NCBI GenBank assembly: GCA_021151835.1 | Contig: JAGKWO010000007.1 | Span: 62,001-126,000 of the forward strand | Origin: Gammaproteobacteria bacterium | GTDB taxonomy: Bacteria > Pseudomonadota > Gammaproteobacteria > Pseudomonadales > Cellvibrionaceae | Direction of reading: 5' to 3' | DNA: 64,000 bases | Shown: one piece after another, positions 7,629 to 16,620 of the stretch | How the letters are laid out: each line of letters begins with the position of its first letter | Numbering within the stretch: position 1 is the first letter of the stretch | Notes under the pieces: generated by a model | The model's input: only the letters and a program-made list of their open reading frames with translations | Told to the model about the DNA's origin: nothing | Databases searched by the model: none | Program-made: the position numbers and the translations under genes

Positions 7629-8867
7629 ATGAACAGAAGAATCGTAGTAACAGGCTGTGGTGTGGTGTCCAGTATTGGCAATAGCTGTCGCGAAGTATTG
7701 CAATCGCTGCAGCAAAATCGTTCAGGCATAGTGGCGATGCCACAATGGGAACAGTACGGTTTTAAAAGTTTGGTAGCCGGCACCATAAAATTGCCTGACG
7801 TCGATTCGTTGCGTAATGACTTCGGGCAGAAAGCGCGCTTTATGGATGTGTCGGCGCTTTACTCGCTCATTTGTGCAGAAGAAGCTGTTGCCGCAAGTGG
7901 CATTGATCGCGCAGATCTGGCAAGCGAGCGCGCCGCGTGTATTGTTGGCAGCGGTTTTAGCAACAGCGAGCCTTATCGTCAGGCGTTGGACCGCATCGAA
8001 GGGCGTGCCAGGCGCATTGGGCCTTTCGAAGTGACGCGTTCCATGGCGAGCAGCGTCAGTGCCAACCTCGCATTTTTTTACGGCATAAAAGGCCGGAGTT
8101 ATTCCATCAGCTCTGCATGCGCCACATCGTTGCACAACATCGGTCACGCCTATGAATTAATTAAAAGCGGTATATGCGATCTGGCGATTGCCGGTGGTGC
8201 GGAAGAAGTTTCGCCGGTATTCACTTGTATGTTTGACGGTATGCGTAAAGTAATGTCCTCCGGTTTTAATAATGAACCGCAGCGCGCGTCGCGGGCTTAT
8301 GACAAAAATCGCGACGGGTTTGTAATCAGTGGCGGTGCAGGTGTCGTTGTGCTGGAAGAATATGAGCGGGCATTGGCTCGTAACGCGCCTATTTATGGCG
8401 AAATTATCGGCTTTGGTACCAGCTCTGATGGCCATGACATTGTCCAGCCTGACCCGGAAGGAATGGGATGTTATCGCTGTATTGAAACTGCATTGCACGA
8501 TGCAAAATGTTCGATAGCCGAAATTGACTACATCAATACCCACGGCACCTCCACACCGATTGGTGATTTCGCCGAAACCGGTGCAATCAGGAAAATATTT
8601 GGCGATCTGCCCGTGCGTATCTCTTCCACAAAATCCCTCACTGGTCACGGTATAGGTGCAACCGGTGCACAAGAAATTATCTACTGCCTATTGATGATGA
8701 ATGAGGGATTTGTAACAGCATCCGTCAATATCGATGACCTTGATGAGCCATTTGAGGGGCTGAATATTGTGCGCCGCAACGAAACCTGCGAGCTCAACAA
8801 GGTGCTTACCAATTCCTTTGGTTTCGGTGGTACTAACGGATCGATGATTTTAAGTAAGGTTAACTAA
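7629..8867 (+). CDS. Beta-ketoacyl-ACP synthase, FabB (KAS I) type
   Basis: A 412-aa thiolase-fold condensing enzyme, close to FabB in length and sequence. The active-site residues are Cys164 (SSACATS), His305 (NTHGTSTP) and His340 (SLTGHGIG), and the C-terminal NSFGFGGTN is intact. It should condense an acyl thioester with malonyl-ACP by decarboxylation. As the first gene of the rightward arm, next to its own carrier protein and opposite the pyrrole-loading genes, it probably extends the pyrrolyl starter or builds a short acyl chain. The start at 7629 follows AAAGGTGG; an upstream GTG at 7617 is less likely. Confidence 0.9.
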   Translation: MNRRIVVTGCGVVSSIGNSCREVLQSLQQNRSGIVAMPQWEQYGFKSLVAGTIKLPDVDSLRNDFGQKARFMDVSALYSLICAEEAVAASGIDRADLASERAACIVGSGFSNSEPYRQALDRIEGRARRIGPFEVTRSMASSVSANLAFFYGIKGRSYSISSACATSLHNIGHAYELIKSGICDLAIAGGAEEVSPVFTCMFDGMRKVMSSGFNNEPQRASRAYDKNRDGFVISGGAGVVVLEEYERALARNAPIYGEIIGFGTSSDGHDIVQPDPEGMGCYRCIETALHDAKCSIAEIDYINTHGTSTPIGDFAETGAIRKIFGDLPVRISSTKSLTGHGIGATGAQEIIYCLLMMNEGFVTASVNIDDLDEPFEGLNIVRRNETCELNKVLTNSFGFGGTNGSMILSKVN

Positions 8868-8930
8868 TCAGGCATGTGCCTGACATATCGGTAAATTTAA
8901 ATAAGTGAATTAATTCAGAGGAAATTACAA

Positions 8931-9182
8931 ATGGATAGAAATGAAGTTTACAAAACAGTTTCCGAGATTCTTAGCAAATCTTTGTTAACTACCAAAAAAA
9001 TCAACGAAAGTGACAGGCTGGTTGATGACCTGGCCCTGGATTCAATCGGTTTTGTGGAGCTGGGTACTGGCCTTGAAGAAAAATATCAAATCGATATTTC
9101 AGATGAAGTGCTGGAATCGTTAAAAACTGTGGAAATGGTGATCGAGGCAGTATTGGCGGCACCTTCATACGCTGCTGCGTAA
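8931..9182 (+). CDS. Acyl carrier protein
   Basis: An 83-aa carrier protein, the second of the cluster. The phosphopantetheine site is Ser38 in LALDSIGFVEL, and an AGAGGAAA ribosome-binding site precedes the start. It differs from the PCP of the other arm and lies directly after the ketosynthase, so it likely carries the malonyl or extended acyl group. The following HMG-CoA-reductase-like gene may act on its thioester. Confidence 0.9.
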   Translation: MDRNEVYKTVSEILSKSLLTTKKINESDRLVDDLALDSIGFVELGTGLEEKYQIDISDEVLESLKTVEMVIEAVLAAPSYAAA

Positions 9183-9240
9183 CACATCCTATTAATTGTT
9201 TTAAGTATTGATTTTTTTTTGTTACGACAAGAAGGTCCCT

Positions 9241-10473
9241 ATGAATATCAAAGAAGATGTTTTAATTGATGCTAACGCCAAACCATGGCATGACATTTCC
9301 ACTTTGGATCGTGTTCCAAAAGGCAACAGCCATAACCCCATTTCGCTTGATAAGCGTATTGAGTGGTTCAATGACAAATTTAATTTTGAACTGGATGCTC
9401 TGCGTACCCATCCAATCGATCCAAAAAAATTGCGCGGTGTTATCGAAAATTTTATTGGTGCGGTACATATCCCAATCGGTTTGGCCGGCCCATTGCAAAT
9501 TAATGGCGAGTTAGCAAATGGAGTATTTTTTGCTCCGTTCGCAACGGTTGAAGGTGTTATCACCTTATCTGCATCGCGCGGGGCGCGTGTTATCAATGAG
9601 TCGGGTGGCATTCGCGTAAAAGTGTTCAAGCGGCAAATGCTGCGTGCACCGGTGTTCAAATTCTCTAACCTTGATGAATGTGAAGCCTTTATCGATTGGG
9701 TAAAACGCAATTACTCGACCATCGAAACCGAGTGCAACAAGCTTTCGCGCCACGGTTACCTGATGTCAATTAACGAAGTCATCATCGGTAACGAAGTTCA
9801 TCTCAAATTCATTTACGCCACTGGCGATGCGGCGGGCCAGAATATGGTCACCGTAATGACGGACAATGGCTGTATCTGGATTCGCGAAGAATTTGAAAAG
9901 CAAACCGGTATTCCTATTCGCTTTTACTCTGTTGAGGGCAACCTCGCTGGCGACAAAAAATTCAGTTACTCCAACTTCAATGACGCCCGTGGTGCGCGCG
10001 TGTTCACTGAAGTCTTCCTGAAGAAAGAAGCTATTGAAGATATTTTTGATTGTTCAATAGAAAAATTTATGTTCGAAGTAAACGCCGGCAATGCGGGCAA
10101 CCTGGCAGCGGGCAGCCCCGGTGGTATGTCCGTTAACTCGGCTAACGTAATGGCGGCAATGTTCGCTGCTACCGGTCAGGATCTTGGTTGTTTGTACGAA
10201 GCAAGTGCGCAACAAATTTATGTTGAGGCAACACCGGAAGGTATTTATTGGTCTTCAACTTATCCTTGTATCGTCACTGGTACCGTTTCCGGTGCACAGC
10301 GGCTGCCAGCACAACATGAATGCCTTGAAATCCTGGGCTGCACCGGTGAGCGCGGCGCAGAAAAACTGGCGGAAATTATTGCCTGTTTCTGTGTGGCGCT
10401 GGATATATCTACGTTGGCATCGGTAGCGAATGATACTTTCAGTAGTGCACATCGGATTTTTGGCCGCGGTTAA
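9241..10473 (+). CDS. Hydroxymethylglutaryl-CoA reductase-like enzyme, class I type
   Basis: A 410-aa soluble HMG-CoA reductase homologue without membrane segments. Family segments in order: ENFIGAVHIPIGLAGPL (69-85), VEGVITLSASRG (103-114), GDAAGQNM (195-202), GNLAGDKK (233-240), GSPGGMSVNSANV (291-303), ATGQDLG (310-316). The four catalytic residues seem kept: Glu104, Lys239, Asp314 and His404. HMG-CoA reductases take a thioester down to an alcohol with two NAD(P)H. No mevalonate-pathway gene is nearby and the loops are divergent, so I infer reductive release or reduction of a cluster-specific acyl thioester. The start at 9241 has a strong AAGAAGG site; an in-frame TTG/ATG-like extension upstream was not used. 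Confidence 0.85.
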   Translation: MNIKEDVLIDANAKPWHDISTLDRVPKGNSHNPISLDKRIEWFNDKFNFELDALRTHPIDPKKLRGVIENFIGAVHIPIGLAGPLQINGELANGVFFAPFATVEGVITLSASRGARVINESGGIRVKVFKRQMLRAPVFKFSNLDECEAFIDWVKRNYSTIETECNKLSRHGYLMSINEVIIGNEVHLKFIYATGDAAGQNMVTVMTDNGCIWIREEFEKQTGIPIRFYSVEGNLAGDKKFSYSNFNDARGARVFTEVFLKKEAIEDIFDCSIEKFMFEVNAGNAGNLAAGSPGGMSVNSANVMAAMFAATGQDLGCLYEASAQQIYVEATPEGIYWSSTYPCIVTGTVSGAQRLPAQHECLEILGCTGERGAEKLAEIIACFCVALDISTLASVANDTFSSAHRIFGRG

Positions 10474-10522
10474 TTGTTGCCATCAGTATTAATTTAGCTA
10501 GTGGAAAAAATGCAGGAGTAAA

Positions 10523-12415
10523 ATGATGGGCGAAATGATTTATGCAAAGGAAATTGATATTGCCAACAACTGCCGTAATTGTGGCATGTGCCGTATCGAT
10601 TATCTGGGAACTGGCCGTTGTGATGCTGCAGAAGAACATGTCAATTTCGCCCATCATCCTCATGGACGTTTGAAAGTATTTAAGGCATTGCAATCCGGTG
10701 AATTACCTATCACCACTGAAACAGAAAAGGTGGTTGATAGTTGCACCCTGTGTGGCAGTTGTAATATCCAGTGTTATTTCCAGATTGAAATGACTCCTGG
10801 TGATGTATTTGCAACCAAGAAAAAAGTGTTCAGGGATCGCATTAAAACTGAAGAAATTAAAGTATGGGAGCCAGACCAGTTTTTACTTGAGCTACTCGAT
10901 ATCGTTGGTGAGTCCTGGGCATTTAATGATCCCACTATTCTCACCGCCTACACTACCTTTGGATCACTCAGCAGTGAAGAGAAAAAGCCGGCTTACGTGG
11001 CGCTGCCAAAAAACGCAGAAGAAACCGCTGCTATTGTTCGTTTGGCGGTACGCCACAAAATTCCATTCTTGCCAATCTCTTCCGGCACGAACAGTTCCAA
11101 TTTGATTCAGGATAATGTGCTTTTTATTGATATGGGGCGGATGAAAACCCTGAATATCAATGTTGAACAGCAATGGGCTGAAGTCGGTGCAGGAATTATT
11201 GCGTTTGATTTACAGCAGGCAGCGATGAAAAAAGGATTGCGTTTTTCCATTGGTGAGTCCGCCGCCGGAGTTTGTGCAAATCAGGTTTCTACCGGCATCC
11301 ACTCATTCTTTGGCTACAAGAAAGGAATGATGGCCGATCATTACATTGAGGCAGAAGTTGTTACGCTGGATGGCGAAGTGCTGCGTGTTACCTCAGCAGA
11401 CGCACCGCAAATTACTACCAGCCCAAAAGATTACTATCAACCCAAATTGCCATTTATCTGTACCAGCCTGAAAATTAAATTATATCCGGTGCAAGAAGAT
11501 GAGACCGTCATATTTATTCCCTTCCGTGAATTTACCGAGGGCTTGTCGGTAACCCGTCACCTTGCTGAAGAAGGCCTGGGTATTGGCCTCGGTATAGTTG
11601 GCGTTGAAGTATTATCTGAATTTTTAAGTATTTCAGAAGAAGATGCCGATAACTTTCTTGATATTGCGCGCGATTATCTAAAAATCAATTACGCCATTAT
11701 GATGATGCTGACGGAAGACGATCTGAATAGTTTGAAAGCTCTTTATCCGGACTTGACTATTATTAATCGTAAATCCATGCAACGAGTCATCCAGGGAATT
11801 CCAGCGATCACCGGCCCGGAAAGTATGGCGTTGATCGAAGAGGTGATGGATGAGGATAAGCCTTACGATTTCATCTTTGGCGATATGCTTGAATATTTCC
11901 TCAAGCAAATTGTGGTAAGCCCCGAAGAAGTAACCGTATTGTTTTCGCACATCGATAATAAAGCGTTACGCAGGGCGTTGGACAAGCATTATTTTGATCC
12001 GGAGTATAGCGATCCGCAGTACTGGTTTAATTACCGGATGTTCTCACCCAGGTTCCTGCGTACCCATTGGTTCTTCTCGGTGATGTATTTTACCGATACC
12101 GATAATTTTGATGTGATCGAAGAAATTTGTTCGCGCAATCGGAAATTTGGTGAATTGCATAATATCGACAATGAATTCTGCTACATCATGCCGATGGATG
12201 GTGGCAAGCGCTTCTTCTTTGAATACGAATTTTTCTGCGATCAGCGCGATGAAGCGGCATTACAGCGCTTGAAAAAGATATTTTTCCTGTTAGCCCATGA
12301 TTCCAAACGGATGACAAAAAATGAGCAGGGCGTATATCCGGTGTTGAATACATTATTCAATGGTATGAATAAGCGCGAGTATTACCTGTACAACAACTTC
12401 AATGAGAAGAGCTGA
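10523..12415 (+). CDS. Fe-S / FAD-binding oxidoreductase (two 4Fe-4S motifs fused to a VAO-type FAD domain)
   Basis: A 630-aa cytoplasmic redox protein. The N-terminal 80 residues carry two cysteine clusters, CRNCGMC with a later Cys, and CTLCGSCNIQC, as in HdrC/GlpC-type ferredoxin domains. The rest is a GlcD-like FAD-binding-4 domain with the LPKNAEE, PISSGTN and GVCANQVSTGIHSF segments. In most GlcD-like fusions the Fe-S part is C-terminal or on another chain; here it is N-terminal. Close linkage to etfBA suggests electron exchange with ETF, as in the lactate dehydrogenase/ETF complexes. The start may be 10523 or 10526; AGGAG at 10514 favours 10526. Confidence 0.8.
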   Translation: MMGEMIYAKEIDIANNCRNCGMCRIDYLGTGRCDAAEEHVNFAHHPHGRLKVFKALQSGELPITTETEKVVDSCTLCGSCNIQCYFQIEMTPGDVFATKKKVFRDRIKTEEIKVWEPDQFLLELLDIVGESWAFNDPTILTAYTTFGSLSSEEKKPAYVALPKNAEETAAIVRLAVRHKIPFLPISSGTNSSNLIQDNVLFIDMGRMKTLNINVEQQWAEVGAGIIAFDLQQAAMKKGLRFSIGESAAGVCANQVSTGIHSFFGYKKGMMADHYIEAEVVTLDGEVLRVTSADAPQITTSPKDYYQPKLPFICTSLKIKLYPVQEDETVIFIPFREFTEGLSVTRHLAEEGLGIGLGIVGVEVLSEFLSISEEDADNFLDIARDYLKINYAIMMMLTEDDLNSLKALYPDLTIINRKSMQRVIQGIPAITGPESMALIEEVMDEDKPYDFIFGDMLEYFLKQIVVSPEEVTVLFSHIDNKALRRALDKHYFDPEYSDPQYWFNYRMFSPRFLRTHWFFSVMYFTDTDNFDVIEEICSRNRKFGELHNIDNEFCYIMPMDGGKRFFFEYEFFCDQRDEAALQRLKKIFFLLAHDSKRMTKNEQGVYPVLNTLFNGMNKREYYLYNNFNEKS

Positions 12416-12416
12416 T

Positions 12417-13835
12417 ATGAGCACTGGCATCTATGATTTGAGATCCGCATTAGCCTTCTTGCAAGAACAGGGTGAGCAAGTCGTTGAGCATCGCGAACCC
12501 ATTAATGCAATTTATGAAGTGGCTGCGCATTACGCGCAGCATAGTGCCGGTGTTCCTGCGTCTACCATTACGCGCGATGAGCAGATGGTTATGTATCATG
12601 GTGTGGAAGGTCATTCCATGCCGGTGCTGATCGGATTGTTTGGCTCACGCACGCGCAATCAGTTGTTACTCACTGGAAAAGAAGGGTCATATCACGCTGC
12701 ATTTTTCAAAGCGATGGCCCAACGTGTTGCGCCACAAAAAATCAGTAATCCTCCTTGTCAGGAAATAGTGATTAAGGAAGATATTAATTTATTAAAACAA
12801 TTGCCTATTCTGACCCTCACTCCACAGTGCGCGGGCCCTTATATATCCCTGGGTTTGGTGCTGGCAAAGGAACCGGATGGCGGCAATTTAAATGCGTCGG
12901 TACATCGTTTGTGCGTACACTCCAATGATGAAATGACGATTTCTATTTTTCCCGGGCATCATCTCGGCTCGCTTTACGAGGCGGCATTGAGTAAAGGGGA
13001 AAGCTTGCCTATATCCATTAACCTCGGGCTGGATCCGGCGGTTTATTATGGATCCTGCTTGACCGAACCGCTGTGCAGGAAAGGTGAATGCGAGCTGGAT
13101 ATTATCGGCGGCTTGCGCGGCGCTGCGGTTAATCTCTCCGATTGTTTAACGGTGAATACTGAATGCCTTAGTCATGCCGAAATTATTATTGAAGCTGAAA
13201 TTACAGCACGCCAGATTCCGGAAAACCAGATAAATCCCGGCAATGGTTCTATGCCAGAATTTTTAGGCTATCAGGGCCACATTCCGCCAGGATTAACGTG
13301 CCCGATAGTCAAAGTGAAAGCGATCACTCATCGCACCAATCCTATTTATCAAACGGTAATTGGCCCGGGTCTGGAGCAATCCGAATTGCAATCCATCACT
13401 CCGGAGCTGGCAACGCGCGGCTTCCTTAAACAGCACTTCCCGATTGAAGTAAAAGACGTTTTTTACAATACAGCGGGCGGTGGTTTATTAATGGCAGTGT
13501 TGCAAGTGCACAAGCACGACCCTGATGATGACCAGCTTGCGGTGCAAGCGGCACTCAAGGTGCTGGGATTGGTACCGCCATTAAAACATTTATTTCTAAT
13601 TGATGAAGATGTAAATGCGCATTCAGCCGAGGACTTGTTTTGGGCGCTGACCACCCGTTTCCAGGCCGATATAGATACCCATTATCTTGATAATGAAAAA
13701 CCCTTTCGTATGGATCCGTCGCAATCGCCCGAGTATCGTAAAAACACCGCCAATCCGGCAGTCAGTGTAAAAGCGCTATTTGATTGCACCGTGCCCTGGG
13801 GAATGCGTAGCAAGTTCAAGCGTCCTTTTGTTTGA
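12417..13835 (+). CDS. UbiD-family decarboxylase
   Basis: A 472-aa member of the UbiD (prenylated-FMN) family. The conserved ASVHRLCV arginine segment, the AEIIIEAEI glutamate segment and the PEFLGYQGHIPPG loop align with UbiD/Fdc enzymes. These decarboxylate, or in reverse carboxylate, aromatic and unsaturated acids, including pyrrole-2-carboxylate and indole-3-carboxylate in some members. A heteroaromatic acid from this pathway is the likely substrate. The prFMN synthase UbiX is not in the window and must come from elsewhere. The start lies 1 nt after the stop of the Fe-S/FAD gene, indicating translational coupling. Confidence 0.85.
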   Translation: MSTGIYDLRSALAFLQEQGEQVVEHREPINAIYEVAAHYAQHSAGVPASTITRDEQMVMYHGVEGHSMPVLIGLFGSRTRNQLLLTGKEGSYHAAFFKAMAQRVAPQKISNPPCQEIVIKEDINLLKQLPILTLTPQCAGPYISLGLVLAKEPDGGNLNASVHRLCVHSNDEMTISIFPGHHLGSLYEAALSKGESLPISINLGLDPAVYYGSCLTEPLCRKGECELDIIGGLRGAAVNLSDCLTVNTECLSHAEIIIEAEITARQIPENQINPGNGSMPEFLGYQGHIPPGLTCPIVKVKAITHRTNPIYQTVIGPGLEQSELQSITPELATRGFLKQHFPIEVKDVFYNTAGGGLLMAVLQVHKHDPDDDQLAVQAALKVLGLVPPLKHLFLIDEDVNAHSAEDLFWALTTRFQADIDTHYLDNEKPFRMDPSQSPEYRKNTANPAVSVKALFDCTVPWGMRSKFKRPFV

Positions 13836-13906
13836 TAAAAATAATTGTCAATACATCAATCGCCAGTATTTGTGAATTAAATAAGCTAGAGCCAGGGATA
13901 GTGATT

Positions 13907-14656
13907 ATGAAAATTCTTGTTCCGCAAAAATATGTCACGGATATTGGTGTTGTTCCTGTAAGTGGCAGTTATAACCTTTCTGCGCGCGATGCAGCAAAAA
14001 ATATTAATCCATTCTGTGCCATCGCTCTTGAAGAGGCTGTACGGCTCAGAGGTCGGGCATCGGTCACTGAAATTGTCGTTGTTACTGTCGGGGATAAGGA
14101 CTGCCAAAAGTTATTAAGTAAATCATTGGCGTGTGGTGCGGACCGCGCAATACTCGTAGAAACAACTGCCGATGACTCACTATTGCCATTGGATATTGCG
14201 TGCATATTGCAAAATTTAATTGCAGTGGAGAATCCGGATTTGATATTGATGGGTAAGCAATCCGTTGATTACGATAATAATCAGGTAGGGCAAATGCTAT
14301 CGGCTTTGCTTGATTGGCCGTTGGTTAATGCGGCCTCCAAATTGTCATTGGAAGATAAAATTGTCACGGTGGAACATGAAGTGGATGACGGTGAGCAAAC
14401 GCATACATTTCTGTTGCCAGGTATCGTGACTGTGGATTTGCATATTAACGAACCTCGCTCACCTGGGCTCGCGGACATTGTGAAAGCGAGATCCAAGCCT
14501 GTTGATACTTATTCCTGTTCTGATTTTTTATCGGAGCAGCGTCAGCATCTGGAAGTAATAGATGTCTATGCCCCGCAACGGGATATCGTAATTAAAATGT
14601 TGGATGATGTTAAAGATCTGGCTGAAATAATCAAGACACATGCTTACAGTCAATGA
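13907..14656 (+). CDS. etfB: Electron transfer flavoprotein beta subunit
   Basis: A 249-aa EtfB, the AMP-binding small subunit of the electron transfer flavoprotein. It begins MKILVPQKYV and has the typical D-YDNNQVGQMLSALLDWP segment near residue 125-145. The start at 13907 follows an AGGGATAG site; an upstream in-frame start at 13832 would overlap the decarboxylase and lacks homology. It pairs with the next gene. A second, housekeeping ETF probably exists elsewhere, so this one is likely dedicated to the cluster dehydrogenase or Fe-S/FAD protein. Confidence 0.9.
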   Translation: MKILVPQKYVTDIGVVPVSGSYNLSARDAAKNINPFCAIALEEAVRLRGRASVTEIVVVTVGDKDCQKLLSKSLACGADRAILVETTADDSLLPLDIACILQNLIAVENPDLILMGKQSVDYDNNQVGQMLSALLDWPLVNAASKLSLEDKIVTVEHEVDDGEQTHTFLLPGIVTVDLHINEPRSPGLADIVKARSKPVDTYSCSDFLSEQRQHLEVIDVYAPQRDIVIKMLDDVKDLAEIIKTHAYSQ

Positions 14657-14710
14657 GCCTGCAAAACATTTTCCTCAAAAATGGCCAGTGAACATTTACA
14701 GGGTGGTTTT

Positions 14711-15658
14711 ATGCGTATTTTAATTATCGCTGAACACGATGGTAGTTCGTTAAAGGACGAGTTTTATAAAGTTCTTGGTGGCGTAAAACAGCTAACTCCC
14801 GATATTGATGTGCTGGTGACGGGGTTTCGATGCACGGTTATATGCGAACAACTATCCGGCTTAAGTAGCATCAAAAAAATTCTATTGATAGATAACCCGG
14901 TATTTAGTCAGCAATCCGAAGATGCTATAGCAAAATCGATTAAAGATCTGGCAAATGAATACACGCATATCTTTTGCTCGACATCCTCGTTTGGAAAATC
15001 TGTTATTCCACGTCTGGCCGCGTATTTGAAAGTGGCCGCAATAACGGGCGTTTCAGCGATTGAATCGGCGGATACTTTTGTACGACCTATTTATGCGGGA
15101 AGGCTATTAACGCGTGTTAAAAGCCTGGACGCAATAAAAATAGTCACGTTATTAGGTTCTGCATTTCCATTGTCAGATACTTCCGTTCATCGCTGCGACG
15201 TTGAAGTACCAGTGGTTTATTTGGAAAACAATAATATCCATGTACAATCGCAAACACATTTTGTAAGTGAAAAGCGCAATCATTCCAAGCGCAAACCGTT
15301 GCAGTCTGCCCAGGTTATCGTGTCCGCTGGGCGCGGTTTGGGATCCAAGGAAAATTTTGATGAGCTGGAAACGCTTGCCGATAAACTGGATGCTGCAGTG
15401 GGCGCAACCCGGGCGGTGGTTGACGCCGGTTGGTTGACCAACGATAAGCAAATAGGCCAAACAGCAAAAATAGTCGCACCCGAATTGTATATTGCATTGG
15501 GGATATCCGGTGCTACGCAACATTTAGCCGGGATGAAAGATTCCAGAATTATTATCGCTATTAATAAAGATTCCAATGCGCCTATCTTTCAGGTGGCCAA
15601 TTACGGTTTGGTGGGTGATCTTAGCGAAGTCCTGCCGCGTTTAAATGCAATGCTTTAA
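14711..15658 (+). CDS. etfA: Electron transfer flavoprotein alpha subunit
   Basis: A 315-aa EtfA with the FAD-binding C-terminal domain. The signature block is clear: SAGRGLGSKENF (about 200-212), GATRAVVDAGW, QIGQTAKIVAPELYIALGISGATQHLAGM and INKDSNAPIF. The N-terminal half is diverged and somewhat short. The start at 14711 (MRILIIAEHDG) follows GGGTGG; a longer frame from 14681 is not supported by homology. It works as a heterodimer with EtfB to shuttle single or paired electrons between flavoenzymes. Confidence 0.9.
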   Translation: MRILIIAEHDGSSLKDEFYKVLGGVKQLTPDIDVLVTGFRCTVICEQLSGLSSIKKILLIDNPVFSQQSEDAIAKSIKDLANEYTHIFCSTSSFGKSVIPRLAAYLKVAAITGVSAIESADTFVRPIYAGRLLTRVKSLDAIKIVTLLGSAFPLSDTSVHRCDVEVPVVYLENNNIHVQSQTHFVSEKRNHSKRKPLQSAQVIVSAGRGLGSKENFDELETLADKLDAAVGATRAVVDAGWLTNDKQIGQTAKIVAPELYIALGISGATQHLAGMKDSRIIIAINKDSNAPIFQVANYGLVGDLSEVLPRLNAML

Positions 15659-15680
15659 AGAAATTACGCGCCAAAAAAAT

Positions 15681-15708
15681 GATATACCCAAAAAGTGAGG
15701 GGTATATC
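15681..15708. promoter_or_regulatory. Perfect 9-bp inverted repeat between etfA and the flavodoxin gene
   Basis: GATATACCC (15681-15689) and GGGTATATC (15700-15708) form a perfect dyad with a 10-nt spacer in the 85-bp gap. There is no T-run after it, so it looks more like an operator or mRNA hairpin than a terminator. Confidence 0.5.
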
Positions 15709-15743
15709 GCTCACCCAAATTTCCCTCTGTGCAACAATCCACT

Positions 15744-16457
15744 ATGAATAAAATAGCCCGAAGGCAATTTATTAATGCTTGTTACAAGGTTGGTCTTTTT
15801 ATCGGACTCACATCATTGGCAAGCAGATTAACGATTCAGCACAGCGTGGCGCAAACCTCTATGAGCACTGATTCTGGATTAGTCGATAACGTCGATACAA
15901 AAAGTAACAGGAAAAATTCACCAGCCCGTGTGTTAGTGGTATATGCCAGCCAGTTCGGTTCAACTGGCGGTGTTGCCGAGCGCGTATCGAGCCAGTTGGC
16001 TGCTAATGGCCATCAGGTTGAGGTGAAGCAGGTGGATCATGTTGAATCTCTGGATGGATACGATGCGATTATTATCGGTGGTGCTATTCAATATGACCGC
16101 TGGATGACCCCGGCGCGCAAATTTGTAGAGATATATAAAACGCAGCTTGCGAAAATACCTTGTGCCTGTTTTTTTGTTTGTTTGACGCTGTCTCGCACCG
16201 ATGAGAAGTCTCTTGCCCGGGCGCGGGTTTACGCACAGAAAATTGCTGCACTTTTTCCTGCAAACCCATTATCTGTCCAGGGTTTCGCCGGCGTCCTTGA
16301 TTACAGTAAAATGTCTTTTGCTACACGAATGTTTGCAAAAACATTGATGGCGATTATTGGTGTAAAAGAAGGGGATTATCGCAATTGGCCAGCGGTAGAT
16401 GGCTGGTCCAACACCATGGCCTCTGTTCTGCTTGAAAAAAATATCCGCCAAAAATAA
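15744..16457 (+). CDS. Exported flavodoxin-domain protein (Tat-type leader)
   Basis: A 237-aa protein with a leader, ARRQFINACYKVGLFIGLTS, that fits a twin-arginine signal followed by a hydrophobic stretch. From about residue 55 it is a flavodoxin/HemG-like domain: VLVVYASQFGSTGGVAE is the FMN phosphate loop, then GYDAIIIGGAIQYDRWM. Tat export would carry the folded FMN protein to the periplasm. Its role with a periplasmic pathway step or with the CrtC-like secreted protein is an inference. The start at 15744 was chosen over GTG 15729 because it brings the RR motif close to the N terminus. Confidence 0.75.
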   Translation: MNKIARRQFINACYKVGLFIGLTSLASRLTIQHSVAQTSMSTDSGLVDNVDTKSNRKNSPARVLVVYASQFGSTGGVAERVSSQLAANGHQVEVKQVDHVESLDGYDAIIIGGAIQYDRWMTPARKFVEIYKTQLAKIPCACFFVCLTLSRTDEKSLARARVYAQKIAALFPANPLSVQGFAGVLDYSKMSFATRMFAKTLMAIIGVKEGDYRNWPAVDGWSNTMASVLLEKNIRQK

Positions 16458-16509
16458 ATTTAAAATTATTTAGTTAAATCTATCAAATTATAAATTTCTC
16501 ATTAAATAC

Positions 16510-16531
16510 GACCTGCTCCAAGGGACAGGTC
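16510..16531. other. Imperfect hairpin upstream of the DUF2165 gene
   Basis: GACCTG (16510-16515) pairs with CAGGTC (16526-16531). It sits in the 163-bp gap after the flavodoxin gene. There is no clear T-run, so it is a weak candidate for a terminator or leader structure. Confidence 0.3.
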
Positions 16532-16620
16532 ACATTTATCCTCCCAGCTGTTTAAATCTCCTCCGCAAATATTATTTGGCTCTGGCCGGTGTTGCCAGAC
16601 TTATATTTATGGAGAAAAAA

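Noticed and set aside
9241..10473. Mevalonate pathway or isoprenoid cluster
   Set aside because: No HMG-CoA synthase, mevalonate kinase, prenyltransferase or terpene cyclase is in the window.
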